This document shows, one piece after another, positions 17,132-27,945 of a stretch of 64,000 nucleotides of DNA. The DNA is from [Mycobacterium] manitobense (lineage in GTDB: Bacteria > Actinomycetota > Actinomycetes > Mycobacteriales > Mycobacteriaceae). The DNA is taken from contig NZ_JACKSJ010000024.1 in NCBI RefSeq assembly GCF_025821665.1, forward strand, positions 1-64,000. Direction: 5' to 3'. Positions within the stretch are counted from its first letter, which is position 1; each line of letters opens with the position of its first letter. The translations under genes and the position numbers were made by a program. Below the pieces are notes generated by a model that saw only the letters and a program-made list of their open reading frames with translations, made no database searches and was not told the DNA's origin.

Positions 17132-18760
17132 TTAGCCGCGCCGGGCCGGCGGCACAGCCCGGAGGGCGGCGATGCGGCGCGCGCGCGGAATCGCGGCGAG
17201 CCGGCGGAGGTACCGCGACTGCCTGCCGTCGCGCCCCGGCGACCACACCGCCACGAACACCGCCGCGACGGTCACCGCCACCGCCAGCACGAGCAGGGAG
17301 CCGTCCATCGCCTGCAGGAAGGCGTGGTTGGCGTCGGCGGCCAACTGGGCGCCCTGCGGGCCGAGGCGTTCGGCGACCTCCAGCGCCTGGGCCAGCGAGT
17401 CCAGCGCAGGCCCGCGAACGGGTTCCGGCAGCGCGGCGACGGCGGGGGAGAGCAGGTTGCCGTACTGGGCGGCGAGCACCGAGCCGGCAGCGGCGATGCC
17501 GAGGGCCGCGCCGACCTCGCGCGTGGTGTCGTTGACCGCTGAGGCCACCCCCTGTTTCTCGTCGGGCGCCGCGCCCATGATCGCCGACGTCGTCGGCGCC
17601 GTGCACAGCCCGATGCCGGCGCTGACGATCATCAACGGCCAGGCCAGATCCCAGTAGGACGACTCGACATCGAGGATGCGCATGCACGCAAGGCCCGCCG
17701 CGAGGAGGAGCAGGCCCACGGTGACCGAGAGCCGCAACCCGATGCGGGGCAGGTACAGCGGTGTCAGCGCGCTGAGGATCAGCACCGGGACCGCCAGCGG
17801 CGTGAGCGCGAAGGCGGTCTGCAACGGGTTGTACCCGAGTACCAGTTGCATGTACTGCATCACGAGGAAGAAGAAGCCGAAGTTCGCGAAGAACAGGAAG
17901 GTGACCCCGAGCGAGCCGGTCGCGAAGTCCGGCCGCCGGAACAGCCGCACGTCCAGGAGCGGATGCGTCAGCCGGAGCTGGAGTGCGGCGAATGCCGCGG
18001 TGAGCGCCAGGCCGGCGCCCACACATCCCCACACCACCGGACTCGACCAGCCGCGGGCGGGCGCCTCGATCACACCGAAGACGAACACCGCCACCGCCGC
18101 GGCGACGAGCACGCCGCCGGCCCAGTCGACGGGAGCACCCGACTCGTCGCGCGAGGACGTGATGGTCAGCGTCAGCCCGAAGAGGACGACGGCGACGATC
18201 GCGAACGCCCAGAAGATGGACTGCCACGAGAAGAAGTGCAGCAGCACACCGGTGCCGAGGAAACCGATGATGGCGCCGGACCCGCAGACACCGGCCCAGA
18301 TGCCGACGGCCTTGTTGCGCTCGGCTTTCGGGAAGCCCGCGGTGAGCAGCGAGAGCGTCGCGGGCATGATCAGAGCGGCGCCCGCGCCCGCGACCGCACG
18401 CGCGATGATGATCTGCAGCGGGGCGTCGAAGAACACCGGAGCGACCGAGGCGGCGGCGAACACCGCCAGGCCGGCCAGCAGGGCGCCGCGGCGGCCGTAG
18501 CGGTCACCGACAGCGCCGGCGGGCAGCAACAGGCAGGCCAGTACCAGCGTGTAGCCGTCGACCACCCAGGTGAGCTCGGTCTGCGTCGCGGCGGTGTTGA
18601 CGGCGATGTCGGGCATGGCCGCGTTGAGCGCGACCATCGACGAGATCACCAGCAGCACGTCCAGGCATGCCACCGCGAGCAGCCAGGTCCTGGCGCGCGC
18701 CGACACGTCGCCGAGCCGGGGATCGGTAGGCTGACCGGGCCGGGCGAGAGTGTCGACCAT
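17132..18760 (-). CDS. DHA2-type MFS exporter
   Basis: A 542-residue 14-helix major facilitator of the drug:H+ antiporter-2 family. The motif-A region GAVGDRYGRRGALLAG follows helix 2 (near 80), and motif C-like proline/glycine helices (AGAGAALIMPATLSLL, VCGSGAIIGFLGTGVLL) lie in helices 4-5. The C-terminal tail is Arg-rich. Such pumps export hydrophobic drugs or lipids. A TetR gene lies divergently with a 31-base palindrome between them, the usual efflux-pump arrangement. Confidence 0.9.
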   Translation of the reverse strand: MVDTLARPGQPTDPRLGDVSARARTWLLAVACLDVLLVISSMVALNAAMPDIAVNTAATQTELTWVVDGYTLVLACLLLPAGAVGDRYGRRGALLAGLAVFAAASVAPVFFDAPLQIIIARAVAGAGAALIMPATLSLLTAGFPKAERNKAVGIWAGVCGSGAIIGFLGTGVLLHFFSWQSIFWAFAIVAVVLFGLTLTITSSRDESGAPVDWAGGVLVAAAVAVFVFGVIEAPARGWSSPVVWGCVGAGLALTAAFAALQLRLTHPLLDVRLFRRPDFATGSLGVTFLFFANFGFFFLVMQYMQLVLGYNPLQTAFALTPLAVPVLILSALTPLYLPRIGLRLSVTVGLLLLAAGLACMRILDVESSYWDLAWPLMIVSAGIGLCTAPTTSAIMGAAPDEKQGVASAVNDTTREVGAALGIAAAGSVLAAQYGNLLSPAVAALPEPVRGPALDSLAQALEVAERLGPQGAQLAADANHAFLQAMDGSLLVLAVAVTVAAVFVAVWSPGRDGRQSRYLRRLAAIPRARRIAALRAVPPARRG

Positions 18761-18791
18761 GGACCTCTCCTTCCGGAAGAGTGACTTTTGA

Positions 18792-18822
18792 GACTAACCG
18801 TCTCGTAGCGAGACCGATAGTC
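18792..18822. promoter_or_regulatory. 31-base TetR operator between MFS and tetR
   Basis: GACTAACCGTCTCG (18792-18805) and CGAGACCGATAGTC (18809-18822) are 14-base arms matching at 12 positions around TAG, with the inner GTCTCG/CGAGAC exact. It sits centrally in the 91-base divergent region, 31 bases from the MFS start and 29 from the tetR start, so one bound repressor could block both promoters. Confidence 0.7.
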
Positions 18823-18851
18823 TTGTTCCCCCGCGGAAGGTGGTGTAAACG

Positions 18852-19523
18852 ATGGCCGGCGGTAGTACCGATCCGCGACCGGCGCGCTCCCGTGCCGCAT
18901 TGCTGGAAGCCGCGACCACGCTGCTGCGCTCAGGCGGCCCGAGTGCGGTGACCATCGACGCGGTCACCCGCACCGCCAACGTCGCGCGCGCCACCCTCTA
19001 CCGCCACTTCTCCAGTGCCAACGACCTTCTCGCCGCGGCCTTCGTGAGCCTGCTGCAGCCTGCGCCGATGCCGCCCCCTGAGGGGGAACTGCGCGACAAG
19101 CTGATGGCCGTGGTCGTCGGCTGGGCCGACTCGATTGCCGAGGTGCCCACGACGCTGGCCGCGATGACGTGGCTGGCGTCGGGTCCCGACCTCGGGCCGT
19201 GGGCCGAGGTCCGCGAATCGGGTGCGGTCGACAGCGACGGGACGGCCGTCGCCACGCTGCGCGAGCGCATCATGGCGCTCTACACGGTGCCGTTCGACGC
19301 GATCTTCGACAGCCCGCAGGCGCGCGAAGAGCTCGTGGAGGTCGACCGGATCGGGGCGATCGCCCTGCTCATCGGACCGCTGATCCTCGGCCGGCTGAGC
19401 ACGCTGGCCGACTTCGACTTCCGCGGCTGCGCCGAGGCGGCCGTCGACGGCTTCCTGGCCACCCACGCCAGGAAGGCCGACGGGGGAGTCAGCGCAACGC
19501 GTACCGGATCGGCAGGTGCTTGA
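18852..19523 (+). CDS. TetR/AcrR family regulator of the MFS exporter
   Basis: A 223-residue TetR protein with helix-turn-helix at about 13-60 (RAALLEAATTLLRSGGPSAVTIDAVTRTANVARATLYRHF in parts) and a helical C-terminal ligand domain. ATG 18852 follows a ggaagg site. Divergent orientation and the palindrome upstream make it the likely autoregulated repressor of the exporter. Its 3' end runs 35 bases into the convergent P450 gene. Confidence 0.88.
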   Translation: MAGGSTDPRPARSRAALLEAATTLLRSGGPSAVTIDAVTRTANVARATLYRHFSSANDLLAAAFVSLLQPAPMPPPEGELRDKLMAVVVGWADSIAEVPTTLAAMTWLASGPDLGPWAEVRESGAVDSDGTAVATLRERIMALYTVPFDAIFDSPQAREELVEVDRIGAIALLIGPLILGRLSTLADFDFRGCAEAAVDGFLATHARKADGGVSATRTGSAGA

Positions 19524-20739
19524 GGCCGCCGACGAACGTCGTGGCCGTCAGTTCCGCAGGGCCGGCCGGCTCGATCGACTCGAGCCGCGGGATCAGTTCG
19601 GTGAACAGACTGTTCATCTCCATCCGGGCCAGCGCGGCGCCGAGACAGAAGTGCACACCGTAACCGAACGACAGGTGCTTGTTGGGCTCGCGGCCGACGT
19701 CGAACCGGAACGGCTCGTCGAAGATCTCCTCGTCGCGGTTGCCGGAAACGTATGCGAGATAAACTGATTCACCCTTGGCGATCGGCACGCCGCGCACCTC
19801 GGTGTCCTCGGCGGCGGTGCGCATGAACTCCTTGACCGGTGTCGACCAGCGGATCATCTCCTCGACCGCCGTCGGCATCAGCTCCGGGTGCCGGCGCAAC
19901 CGGTCCAGCTCGCCGGGATTCTCGATCAGCGCGTGCAGTCCGCCGGAGATGGCGTCCTTAGTGGTGTCGTGTCCCGCGCTGGCGACGATGACGTAGTAGG
20001 AGGCGGTGTCCATGTCGCCCATCGGCTCACCGTCGATGCGGCCGTTGGCGATCGCCGATGCGAGATCGTCTGTCGGGGCGGCCCGGCGCGACGCGGTCAG
20101 CGTCGAGAAGTAGTCGAAGAAATCCGCAAGCACCGCCAGCATGTCCTCGGGACTCTTACCCCGCTGGAACTCCTCGTCGTCTCCGCCGAACATCTCCTGG
20201 GTGAGCATGTGCATGCGGCCGTAGTCCTCCTCGGGCAGGCCGAGCAGCGACATGATCACGTACAGCGGGAACTGCACGGCGATGTCGGTGACGAAGTCGC
20301 ATTCCGGCCCGATGTCACGCATCTGATCGACGTAGCGCCTGGCCAGTTCGTCGACGCGGATCTTCAACGCGCGCATCGCCTTTGGGCGGAACCAGTCGGC
20401 GCCGATCGACCGGACCTTGCGGTGGTGCGGATCGTCCATGTGGATCAGGGTGCGCAGTCCGATGCCGGCGTCCAACTGCGCCTTGAAGATGTCGTCGGCT
20501 TCGGCGGTGGCCAGCAGTGGCCGCGGCTCCGACAGGAACAGGTCGTTGGCCCGCTCGATCGCCATGATGTCGGTGTGCCTGGTGATCGCCCAGAACGGCC
20601 GGTACGGCGGGTTGTCCACCCATGCCACCGGGTTGTTCGCCCGCAGGTCGGCCAGCGCCGCGTGCAGCCGGGCGTCGTCCGCGTAGGCGGTCGGATCGGC
20701 AAGCACCTTTGCGGCGTCGTCCATCGTCGGCGTGCTCAT
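19489..20739 (-). CDS. Cytochrome P450
   Basis: A 416-residue bacterial P450. The oxygen-binding I-helix is ASAGHDTTKD near 252, the ExxR motif is EEMIRW near 295, and the heme loop HLSFGYGVHFCLGAALARME near 358 contains the thiolate Cys. There is no transmembrane anchor, so it is soluble and needs ferredoxin and reductase (the flavoprotein at 6046 is a candidate). I cannot place it in a named CYP family. It starts 30 bases from a perfect 16-base palindrome that it shares with the divergent esterase. Confidence 0.9.
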   Translation of the reverse strand: MSTPTMDDAAKVLADPTAYADDARLHAALADLRANNPVAWVDNPPYRPFWAITRHTDIMAIERANDLFLSEPRPLLATAEADDIFKAQLDAGIGLRTLIHMDDPHHRKVRSIGADWFRPKAMRALKIRVDELARRYVDQMRDIGPECDFVTDIAVQFPLYVIMSLLGLPEEDYGRMHMLTQEMFGGDDEEFQRGKSPEDMLAVLADFFDYFSTLTASRRAAPTDDLASAIANGRIDGEPMGDMDTASYYVIVASAGHDTTKDAISGGLHALIENPGELDRLRRHPELMPTAVEEMIRWSTPVKEFMRTAAEDTEVRGVPIAKGESVYLAYVSGNRDEEIFDEPFRFDVGREPNKHLSFGYGVHFCLGAALARMEMNSLFTELIPRLESIEPAGPAELTATTFVGGLKHLPIRYALR

Positions 20740-20768
20740 CCGGGCTCCTCTACGTCTTGACAGGTGTC

Positions 20769-20784
20769 CATAAGCCAGCTTATG
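20769..20784. promoter_or_regulatory. Perfect 16-base inverted repeat between P450 and esterase
   Basis: CATAAGC and GCTTATG are exact arms around CA. The site is 29 bases upstream of the P450 start and 78 bases before the esterase start. Size and symmetry suit a TetR-family operator. The cognate regulator is not identified. Confidence 0.5.
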
Positions 20785-20848
20785 TGACGCGGGCCACGCT
20801 GGGAAGGAGCCATGGGCCGATGCACCGGGGTCTACGCGTGCTTCTCGG

Positions 20849-20854
20849 TAGGCT
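20849..20854 (+). promoter_or_regulatory. -10 element, leaderless start for esterase gene
   Basis: TAGGCT ends eight bases before GTG 20863, and no ribosome site is seen. This supports the GTG at 20863 over upstream in-frame starts. Confidence 0.4.
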
Positions 20855-20862
20855 CCGCAACC

Positions 20863-22488
20863 GTGCCCCCATCGCTACGCCTGTCGCGGCGGGCGCTGGT
20901 GCGGGCCGCCTGCCTGCTGCTGGTGCCGGCGCTGACGCTCGCGGGCTGCGGCCGTCAGGACGACTCCGCTGCACCCTCGGCCTCCGCCGGTGCCACCCCG
21001 GCGGGCGACCCCGCGGAGGTGGAGACCGTCACCGGACGGGTCCGCGGCGAGGTGTCGGCCGGTCACCGGGAGTTCTCGGGGATCCCGTACGCGGCGCCGC
21101 CGACCGGCCCGCTGCGCTTCCGTCCGCCGGCGCAGGCGCAGCCGTGGGTCGACGTGCGCGACGCCACCCACCCGGGTCCCCGCTGCATCCAGGACCCCAC
21201 TGCCGACCTGGAATTCGGCAGGCAGACCGACGAGGACTGCCTGACGCTGAACGTGTGGACGCCGCCGGTGTCTGCCGAGCCCAAGCCGGTGATGGTGTGG
21301 ATACACGGCGGCGCGTTCGTCAACGGCAGCGGCGGTGTCTACAACGGCAGCTGGCTGGCGTCGCGGGGTGACATCGTCGTGGTGACGGTGAACTACCGGC
21401 TCGGCACGCTGGGCTTCCTGGCCCACCCGGCGCTGGGGCCGGCCGGCGACGTCGGCAACTACGGGCTCGCCGACCAGCAGGCCGCGCTGCGCTGGGTGCG
21501 CGACAACATCAGCCGGTTCGGCGGCGACCCCGGCAGGGTCACGGTGGCCGGCGAGTCGGCCGGCGGCATGTCGGTCTGCGACCACCTGGTCGCGCCTGGC
21601 TCCGCGGACCTGTTCCGGGCGGCGGTCGTGATGAGCGCCCCGTGCCAGGTGCAGGCCGACCTGCCGACCGCCGAACGCGCCAGCGTGGACTACGCCGCCC
21701 GCGCCGGTTGTGCCGATCCGGGCACCGCGGCCGAGTGCCTGCGCGACCTGCCCGTCGACAAGCTCCGCGAGCCGGTCTGGTACACCGGCATCGGCGAGGA
21801 CCGCCTGACCGGTCCGGTGACCGGGACACGGACGCTGCCGGTCGACCCGGTGCGGACCATGGCCGACGGCCGGGCGCTCGAGGTGCCCGTGTTGATCGGC
21901 ACCACCCGCGACGAGTTCACCCTGTTCGTCGCGTTGCAGTATCTGCGGGGCGTGCGCTATCCCGACACCGAATATCCTGCGCTGCTGCGCGACACGTTCG
22001 GTGAAGACGCTGCGGCGGTGGCCGCGCGCTATCCGCTCGCCGACTATCCCGATGCGGCACTGGCCTACTCGGCGGCCGTCACCGACGGGGCGTTCGCCTG
22101 CGTCACCGACCGGATGGCCGACGGCCTGACCCGCAGCGGACCGGTGTACGCCTACGAGTTCAACGACCGCGACGCGCCCGCGCCCGAGCCGCTGCGGACG
22201 CTGCCGTTCAAGGTGGGCGCCAGCCACTCACTCGAGCTGCGCTACCTGTTCGACGTGGGCGGCGCGCCTGCGCTGTCGGACGACCAGCACCGGCTCTCCG
22301 ACCAGATGATCGACTACTGGAGCCGCTTCGTGACCACCGGGAAGCCCGACGCGGTGGGCCAGCCCGACTGGCCCGCGCTCGACGGCATCGCCGACCCGGC
22401 GCGGATGTCGTTGCAGCCGGGCGGCAGCCGCATCGTCGACACCTTCGACGCCGAACACCGCTGCCCGTTCTGGGCCGGGCTCGAGTAG
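20863..22488 (+). CDS. Carboxylesterase type B, lipoprotein
   Basis: A 541-residue serine carboxylesterase (para-nitrobenzyl esterase/LipT-like). GTG 20863 gives a good lipoprotein signal: Arg-rich n-region, hydrophobic core and lipobox LTLAGC at 25-30, then a low-complexity linker. The entry motif EDCLTLNVWTP and oxyanion-hole HGGAF precede the nucleophile Ser232 in GESAGG. Glu lies in TTRDEFTLF and His in GASHSLELRYLF. It is expected on the outer face of the cytoplasmic membrane, hydrolysing esters. An in-frame GTG/ATG further upstream would destroy the signal peptide. Confidence 0.88.
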   Translation: MPPSLRLSRRALVRAACLLLVPALTLAGCGRQDDSAAPSASAGATPAGDPAEVETVTGRVRGEVSAGHREFSGIPYAAPPTGPLRFRPPAQAQPWVDVRDATHPGPRCIQDPTADLEFGRQTDEDCLTLNVWTPPVSAEPKPVMVWIHGGAFVNGSGGVYNGSWLASRGDIVVVTVNYRLGTLGFLAHPALGPAGDVGNYGLADQQAALRWVRDNISRFGGDPGRVTVAGESAGGMSVCDHLVAPGSADLFRAAVVMSAPCQVQADLPTAERASVDYAARAGCADPGTAAECLRDLPVDKLREPVWYTGIGEDRLTGPVTGTRTLPVDPVRTMADGRALEVPVLIGTTRDEFTLFVALQYLRGVRYPDTEYPALLRDTFGEDAAAVAARYPLADYPDAALAYSAAVTDGAFACVTDRMADGLTRSGPVYAYEFNDRDAPAPEPLRTLPFKVGASHSLELRYLFDVGGAPALSDDQHRLSDQMIDYWSRFVTTGKPDAVGQPDWPALDGIADPARMSLQPGGSRIVDTFDAEHRCPFWAGLE

Positions 22489-22500
22489 CCCGCGGGCGGA

Positions 22501-22974
22501 TCAGGCCGGTGTCACCCAGGTGGTGATCTCGGCGTGCACCACCTCCGCGCCGACGCGGTCGGTGACCGTGACGGGGACCACGAGATCGGCGCCCTCGGTG
22601 ATGGCCGTGAAGTCCGGCGGGTCCAGCCGGGCCGTCGCCCGCAGCGACGTCGTCGCCTTCTGCAGGTACTGCACCGTCATCGCCTTGGGGATCCACCGGT
22701 GCGTGGTCGGCACCGTGGCCTCCATCAACATGCCCATCGCCATCTCGGCGGCGTTGCACGACGCGATCGCGTGCACCGTGTGCAGGTGGTTGTGGACGAA
22801 GAACCACTTCGGCACCGCGACCTCTGCCAGCCCGGGCTCCATGCGCACCACGTGCGGCGCGATCGAGGCGAAGTAGGGCACCCGCGCGATCGCCGCGGCG
22901 GAGAACAGGCGGCTGCCCGCAGGCACGCCGGCCAGTCGCTGCCAGGCCCGGTATGTGCTGGTCGTCTCACTCAT
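22501..22974 (-). CDS. DUF4442 hotdog-fold (thioesterase-like) protein
   Basis: A 157-residue protein matching DUF4442, a hotdog-fold family related to acyl-CoA thioesterases (YiiD-type). Landmarks are APHVVRMEPGLAEVAVP, HNHLHTVHAIASCNAAEMAMG, which aligns with the thioesterase helix, and WIPKAMTVQYLQKATTSL. ATG 22974 lies nine bases from a perfect 16-base palindrome. It converges on the esterase gene, 12 bases apart. An acyl-CoA or acyl-ACP substrate is inferred from the fold only. Confidence 0.8.
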   Translation of the reverse strand: MSETTSTYRAWQRLAGVPAGSRLFSAAAIARVPYFASIAPHVVRMEPGLAEVAVPKWFFVHNHLHTVHAIASCNAAEMAMGMLMEATVPTTHRWIPKAMTVQYLQKATTSLRATARLDPPDFTAITEGADLVVPVTVTDRVGAEVVHAEITTWVTPA

Positions 22975-22983
22975 CCGCGCTAC

Positions 22984-22999
22984 CTTACTCGCGAGTAAG
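22984..22999. promoter_or_regulatory. Perfect 16-base palindrome CTTACTCGCGAGTAAG
   Basis: A fully self-complementary 16-mer lies immediately upstream of the DUF4442 start (9 bases), positioned to cover its promoter or transcription start. The TTACTCG/CGAGTAA arms are typical of TetR-family lipid-metabolism repressors in actinobacteria. The regulator gene is not in the immediate vicinity. Confidence 0.6.
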
Positions 23000-23097
23000 T
23001 TGACCGGTCGCGGACCGCGGTGTTCAGCTGGGTGACGACGCCGTTTCCCGTGCACACGACCCGTCCCCGGTGCGCTGTCGGGCGGCCGGCCAGCAAT

Positions 23098-23126
23098 TTG
23101 GATGACGCCCGCTCTTGAGGCATACT
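23098..23126 (+). promoter_or_regulatory. S10 operon promoter
   Basis: TTGGAT (-35, 23098-23103), a 17-base spacer and CATACT (-10, 23121-23126) match the spc promoter in spacing and sequence (TTGGTT, 17, TAGAAT). Three bases after each -10 both promoters carry CGGGTTGCCTTG followed by RGC, probably the initially transcribed sequence. Confidence 0.7.
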
Positions 23127-23174
23127 GTTCGGGTTGCCTTGAGCCGGGTTCGCACCTGGCCGGGCATGCGACTG

Positions 23175-23190
23175 GCACCCGAAGGGGTGC
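23175..23190 (+). other. S10 leader hairpin
   Basis: GCACCC (23175-23180) and GGGTGC (23185-23190) pair around a GAAG tetraloop, about 45 nt into the predicted transcript and 207 bases before rpsJ. It could be an S10-leader structural element. There is no T tract, so it is not an obvious terminator. Confidence 0.4.
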
Positions 23191-23397
23191 ATCCGGTCCC
23201 AACTCTCGATCGTGGCGGTTTTCCGGCGCGGGCGAGTGTGCGCGAGGGCGACACACCCGAGCGCGGGGGTCGGTGAACCAGAGACAGATACACAGCGGCG
23301 GCAACAGCCAGCGCGACGCCCACGGGCGGAGCGCAGCAACACCAGGTCCGATTGGGTCCCCCAGTCGGAACACAAGCAGGAGTGAGGTAGGAAAAGC

Positions 23398-23703
23398 GTG
23401 GCGGGACAAAAGATCCGCATCAGGCTCAAGGCCTACGACCACGAGGCGATCGACGCCTCGGCGCGCAAGATCGTGGAGACGGTCACCCGTACCGGTGCCA
23501 GCGTGGTGGGCCCAGTGCCGCTGCCGACCGAGAAGAACGTGTACTGCGTCATCCGGTCCCCGCACAAGTACAAGGACTCGCGGGAGCACTTCGAGATGCG
23601 TACACACAAGCGGCTGATCGACATCCTCGACCCGACGCCGAAGACCGTTGACGCCCTCATGCGCATCGATCTGCCGGCCAGCGTCGACGTCAACATCCAG
23701 TAG
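23398..23703 (+). CDS. rpsJ: 30S ribosomal protein S10
   Basis: A 101-residue S10 of normal length. Recognisable segments are [19 protein letters not shown] at the N-terminus, the loop [36 protein letters not shown] and the C-terminal [11 protein letters not shown]10 helps assemble the 30S head and acts with NusB in antitermination. GTG start after aggtaggaaaagc. First gene of the operon. Confidence 0.98.
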
Positions 23704-23717
23704 GAGACCCAAGAGAA

Positions 23718-24371
23718 ATGGCTAGAAAGAGCATTCTGGGCACCAAGCTGGGCATGACGCAGGTGTTCGACGAGAACAACAAGGTCGTGCCGGTGACGGT
23801 CGTCAAGGCCGGCCCGAACGTCGTGACGATGATCCGTACTCCGGAGCGCGACGGCTACAGCGCGGTGCAGCTCGCCTACGGCGAGATCAGCCCCCGCAAG
23901 GTGAACAAGCCGGTGTCCGGCCAGTACGCCGCGGCGGGCGTGAACCCGCGCCGTCACATCGCCGAGTTCCGGCTCGACGACGAGACCGCTGCCGCCGAGT
24001 ACGAGGTCGGCCAGGAGCTGACGGCGGAGATCTTCGCCGACGGCGCCTTCGTCGACGTGACGGGCACCAGCAAGGGCAAGGGCTTCGCAGGCACCATGAA
24101 GCGGCACGGCTTCAAGGGCCAGGGCGCAGCGCACGGCGCCCAGGCGGTGCACCGTCGTCCCGGTTCCATCGGTGGCTGCGCCACCCCCGGCCGGGTGTTC
24201 AAGGGCACGCGCATGTCGGGCCGGATGGGCCACGACCGCATCACCACCCAGAACCTGAAGGTGCACAAAGTCGACGCCGAGAACGGCGTCCTGCTGATCA
24301 AGGGCGCCATCCCGGGCCGCAACGGTGGCCTCGTGATGGTCCGCAGCGCAATCAAGCGAGGCGAGAAGTAA
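23718..24371 (+). CDS. rplC: 50S ribosomal protein L3
   Basis: A 217-residue L3, start [17 protein letters not shown], with the extended central loop [21 protein letters not shown] that reaches the peptidyl-transferase centre and [13 protein letters not shown] afterwards. It lies 14 bases after rpsJ with a good ribosome site (aggag). Its stop overlaps the rplD start. Confidence 0.98.
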   Translation: MARKSILGTKLGMTQVFDENNKVVPVTVVKAGPNVVTMIRTPERDGYSAVQLAYGEISPRKVNKPVSGQYAAAGVNPRRHIAEFRLDDETAAAEYEVGQELTAEIFADGAFVDVTGTSKGKGFAGTMKRHGFKGQGAAHGAQAVHRRPGSIGGCATPGRVFKGTRMSGRMGHDRITTQNLKVHKVDAENGVLLIKGAIPGRNGGLVMVRSAIKRGEK

Positions 24372-25051
24372 TGGCCGACAAGACGCAGACACTGACGATC
24401 GACGTCCTCACCCCGGGCGGCATGAAGGACGGCTCCGTGGAGCTGCCCGCCGAGCTGTTCGACGTGGAGCCCAACATCGCGCTGATGCATCAGGTGGTGA
24501 ACGCGCAGCTGGCCGCCAAGCGGCAGGGCACGCACTCCACCAAGACGCGCGGCGAGGTGCGCGGCGGCGGCAAGAAGCCGTACCGGCAGAAGGGCACCGG
24601 TCGTGCCCGCCAGGGTTCGACACGCGCGCCGCAGTTCACCGGCGGTGGCGTCGTGCACGGCCCGCAGCCGCGTGACTACAGCCAGCGCACCCCGAAGAAG
24701 ATGATCGCCGCCGCACTGCGCGGGGCGCTCTCGGACCGGGCCCGCAACGGCCGTATCCACGCCGTCACCGAGTTCGTCGAGGGCCAGACCCCGTCGACGA
24801 AGAGCGCCAAGACGTTCCTGGCCACGCTGACCGATCGCCCGCAGGTGCTGCTGGTCGTCGGCCGGACCGACGTGACCGGCACGCTCAGCGTGCGGAACCT
24901 GCCTGGCGTGCACGTGATCTCGCCGGACCAGCTCAACACCTACGACGTGTTGAAGGCCGACGACGTGATCTTCAGCGTCGAGGCGCTGAACACCTACATC
25001 ACAGCGGCCACCCGCAGCGCGGCGGCCAAGGACGAGGAGGTGTCGGCCTGA
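24371..25051 (+). CDS. rplD: 50S ribosomal protein L4
   Basis: A 226-residue L4. The exit-tunnel loop [28 protein letters not shown] (in parts) near 60-85 and [21 protein letters not shown] near the C-terminus are typical. In E. coli L4 represses the S10 operon; whether that holds here is not known. The start overlaps rplC by one base. Confidence 0.98.
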   Translation: MADKTQTLTIDVLTPGGMKDGSVELPAELFDVEPNIALMHQVVNAQLAAKRQGTHSTKTRGEVRGGGKKPYRQKGTGRARQGSTRAPQFTGGGVVHGPQPRDYSQRTPKKMIAAALRGALSDRARNGRIHAVTEFVEGQTPSTKSAKTFLATLTDRPQVLLVVGRTDVTGTLSVRNLPGVHVISPDQLNTYDVLKADDVIFSVEALNTYITAATRSAAAKDEEVSA

Positions 25052-25353
25052 TGGCGACCGTGACTGACCCCCGCGACATCATCCTGGCCCCGGTCATCTC
25101 CGAGAAGAGCTACGGGCTGATCGAGGACAACGTGTACACCTTCGTGGTGCACCCGGACTCGAACAAGACCCAGATCAAGATCGCGATCGAGAAGATCTTC
25201 AAGGTCAAGGTCGACTCGGTGAACACCGCCAATCGTCAGGGCAAGCGCAAGCGCACCCGTGCGGGCTATGGCCAGCGCAAGAGCACCAAGCGCGCCATCG
25301 TCACGCTGGCCGCGGGCAGCAAGCCGATCGATCTGTTCGGAGCGCCGGCCTAG
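25051..25353 (+). CDS. rplW: 50S ribosomal protein L23
   Basis: A 100-residue L23 with [20 protein letters not shown] at the start and [24 protein letters not shown] as the RNA-binding core. L23 lines the tunnel exit and docks trigger factor and SRP. One-base overlap with rplD. Confidence 0.98.
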   Translation: MATVTDPRDIILAPVISEKSYGLIEDNVYTFVVHPDSNKTQIKIAIEKIFKVKVDSVNTANRQGKRKRTRAGYGQRKSTKRAIVTLAAGSKPIDLFGAPA

Positions 25354-25393
25354 CCGGGGCAGGGACTGAGAGACTAGAGAGAGCTTTGTAGAC

Positions 25394-26230
<837 letters not shown>

Positions 26231-26248
26231 GCCGGGAAGGATCCAACG

Positions 26249-26529
26249 ATGCCACGCAGCCTGAAGAAGGGCCCGTTCGTCGACGACCATCTGCTCAAGA
26301 AGGTCGACGTCCAGAACGACAAGAACACCAAGCAGGTCATCAAGACCTGGTCGCGCCGGTCCACCATCATCCCGGACTTCATCGGCCACACGTTCGCGGT
26401 GCACGACGGCCGCAAGCATGTCCCGGTGTTCGTCACCGAGTCGATGGTCGGGCACAAGCTGGGCGAGTTCGCCCCCACCCGCACGTTCAAGGGTCACATC
26501 AAGGATGACCGGAAGGCGAAGCGCCGGTA

Positions 26530-26530
<1 letters not shown>
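26249..26530 (+). CDS. rpsS: 30S ribosomal protein S19
   Basis: A 93-residue S19 with [20 protein letters not shown] at the start and [29 protein letters not shown] (in parts) as the rRNA-binding core. It binds 16S rRNA in the 30S head. The stop overlaps the rplV ATG. Confidence 0.98.
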
Positions 26531-27944
<1,414 letters not shown>

Positions 27945-27945
27945 C

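Larger units (their letters stand above)
22975..23397. other. 423-base gap: DUF4442 operator, S10 promoter and leader
   Basis: No gene is supported here. From left to right: the 16-base palindrome (22984-22999), unassigned sequence, the S10 promoter (23098-23126), a 15-base motif shared with the spc leader (23130-23144), a GNRA-like hairpin (23175-23190), then about 200 bases of untranslated leader before rpsJ. A leader of ~265 nt leaves room for r-protein autoregulation or attenuation. Confidence 0.6.
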
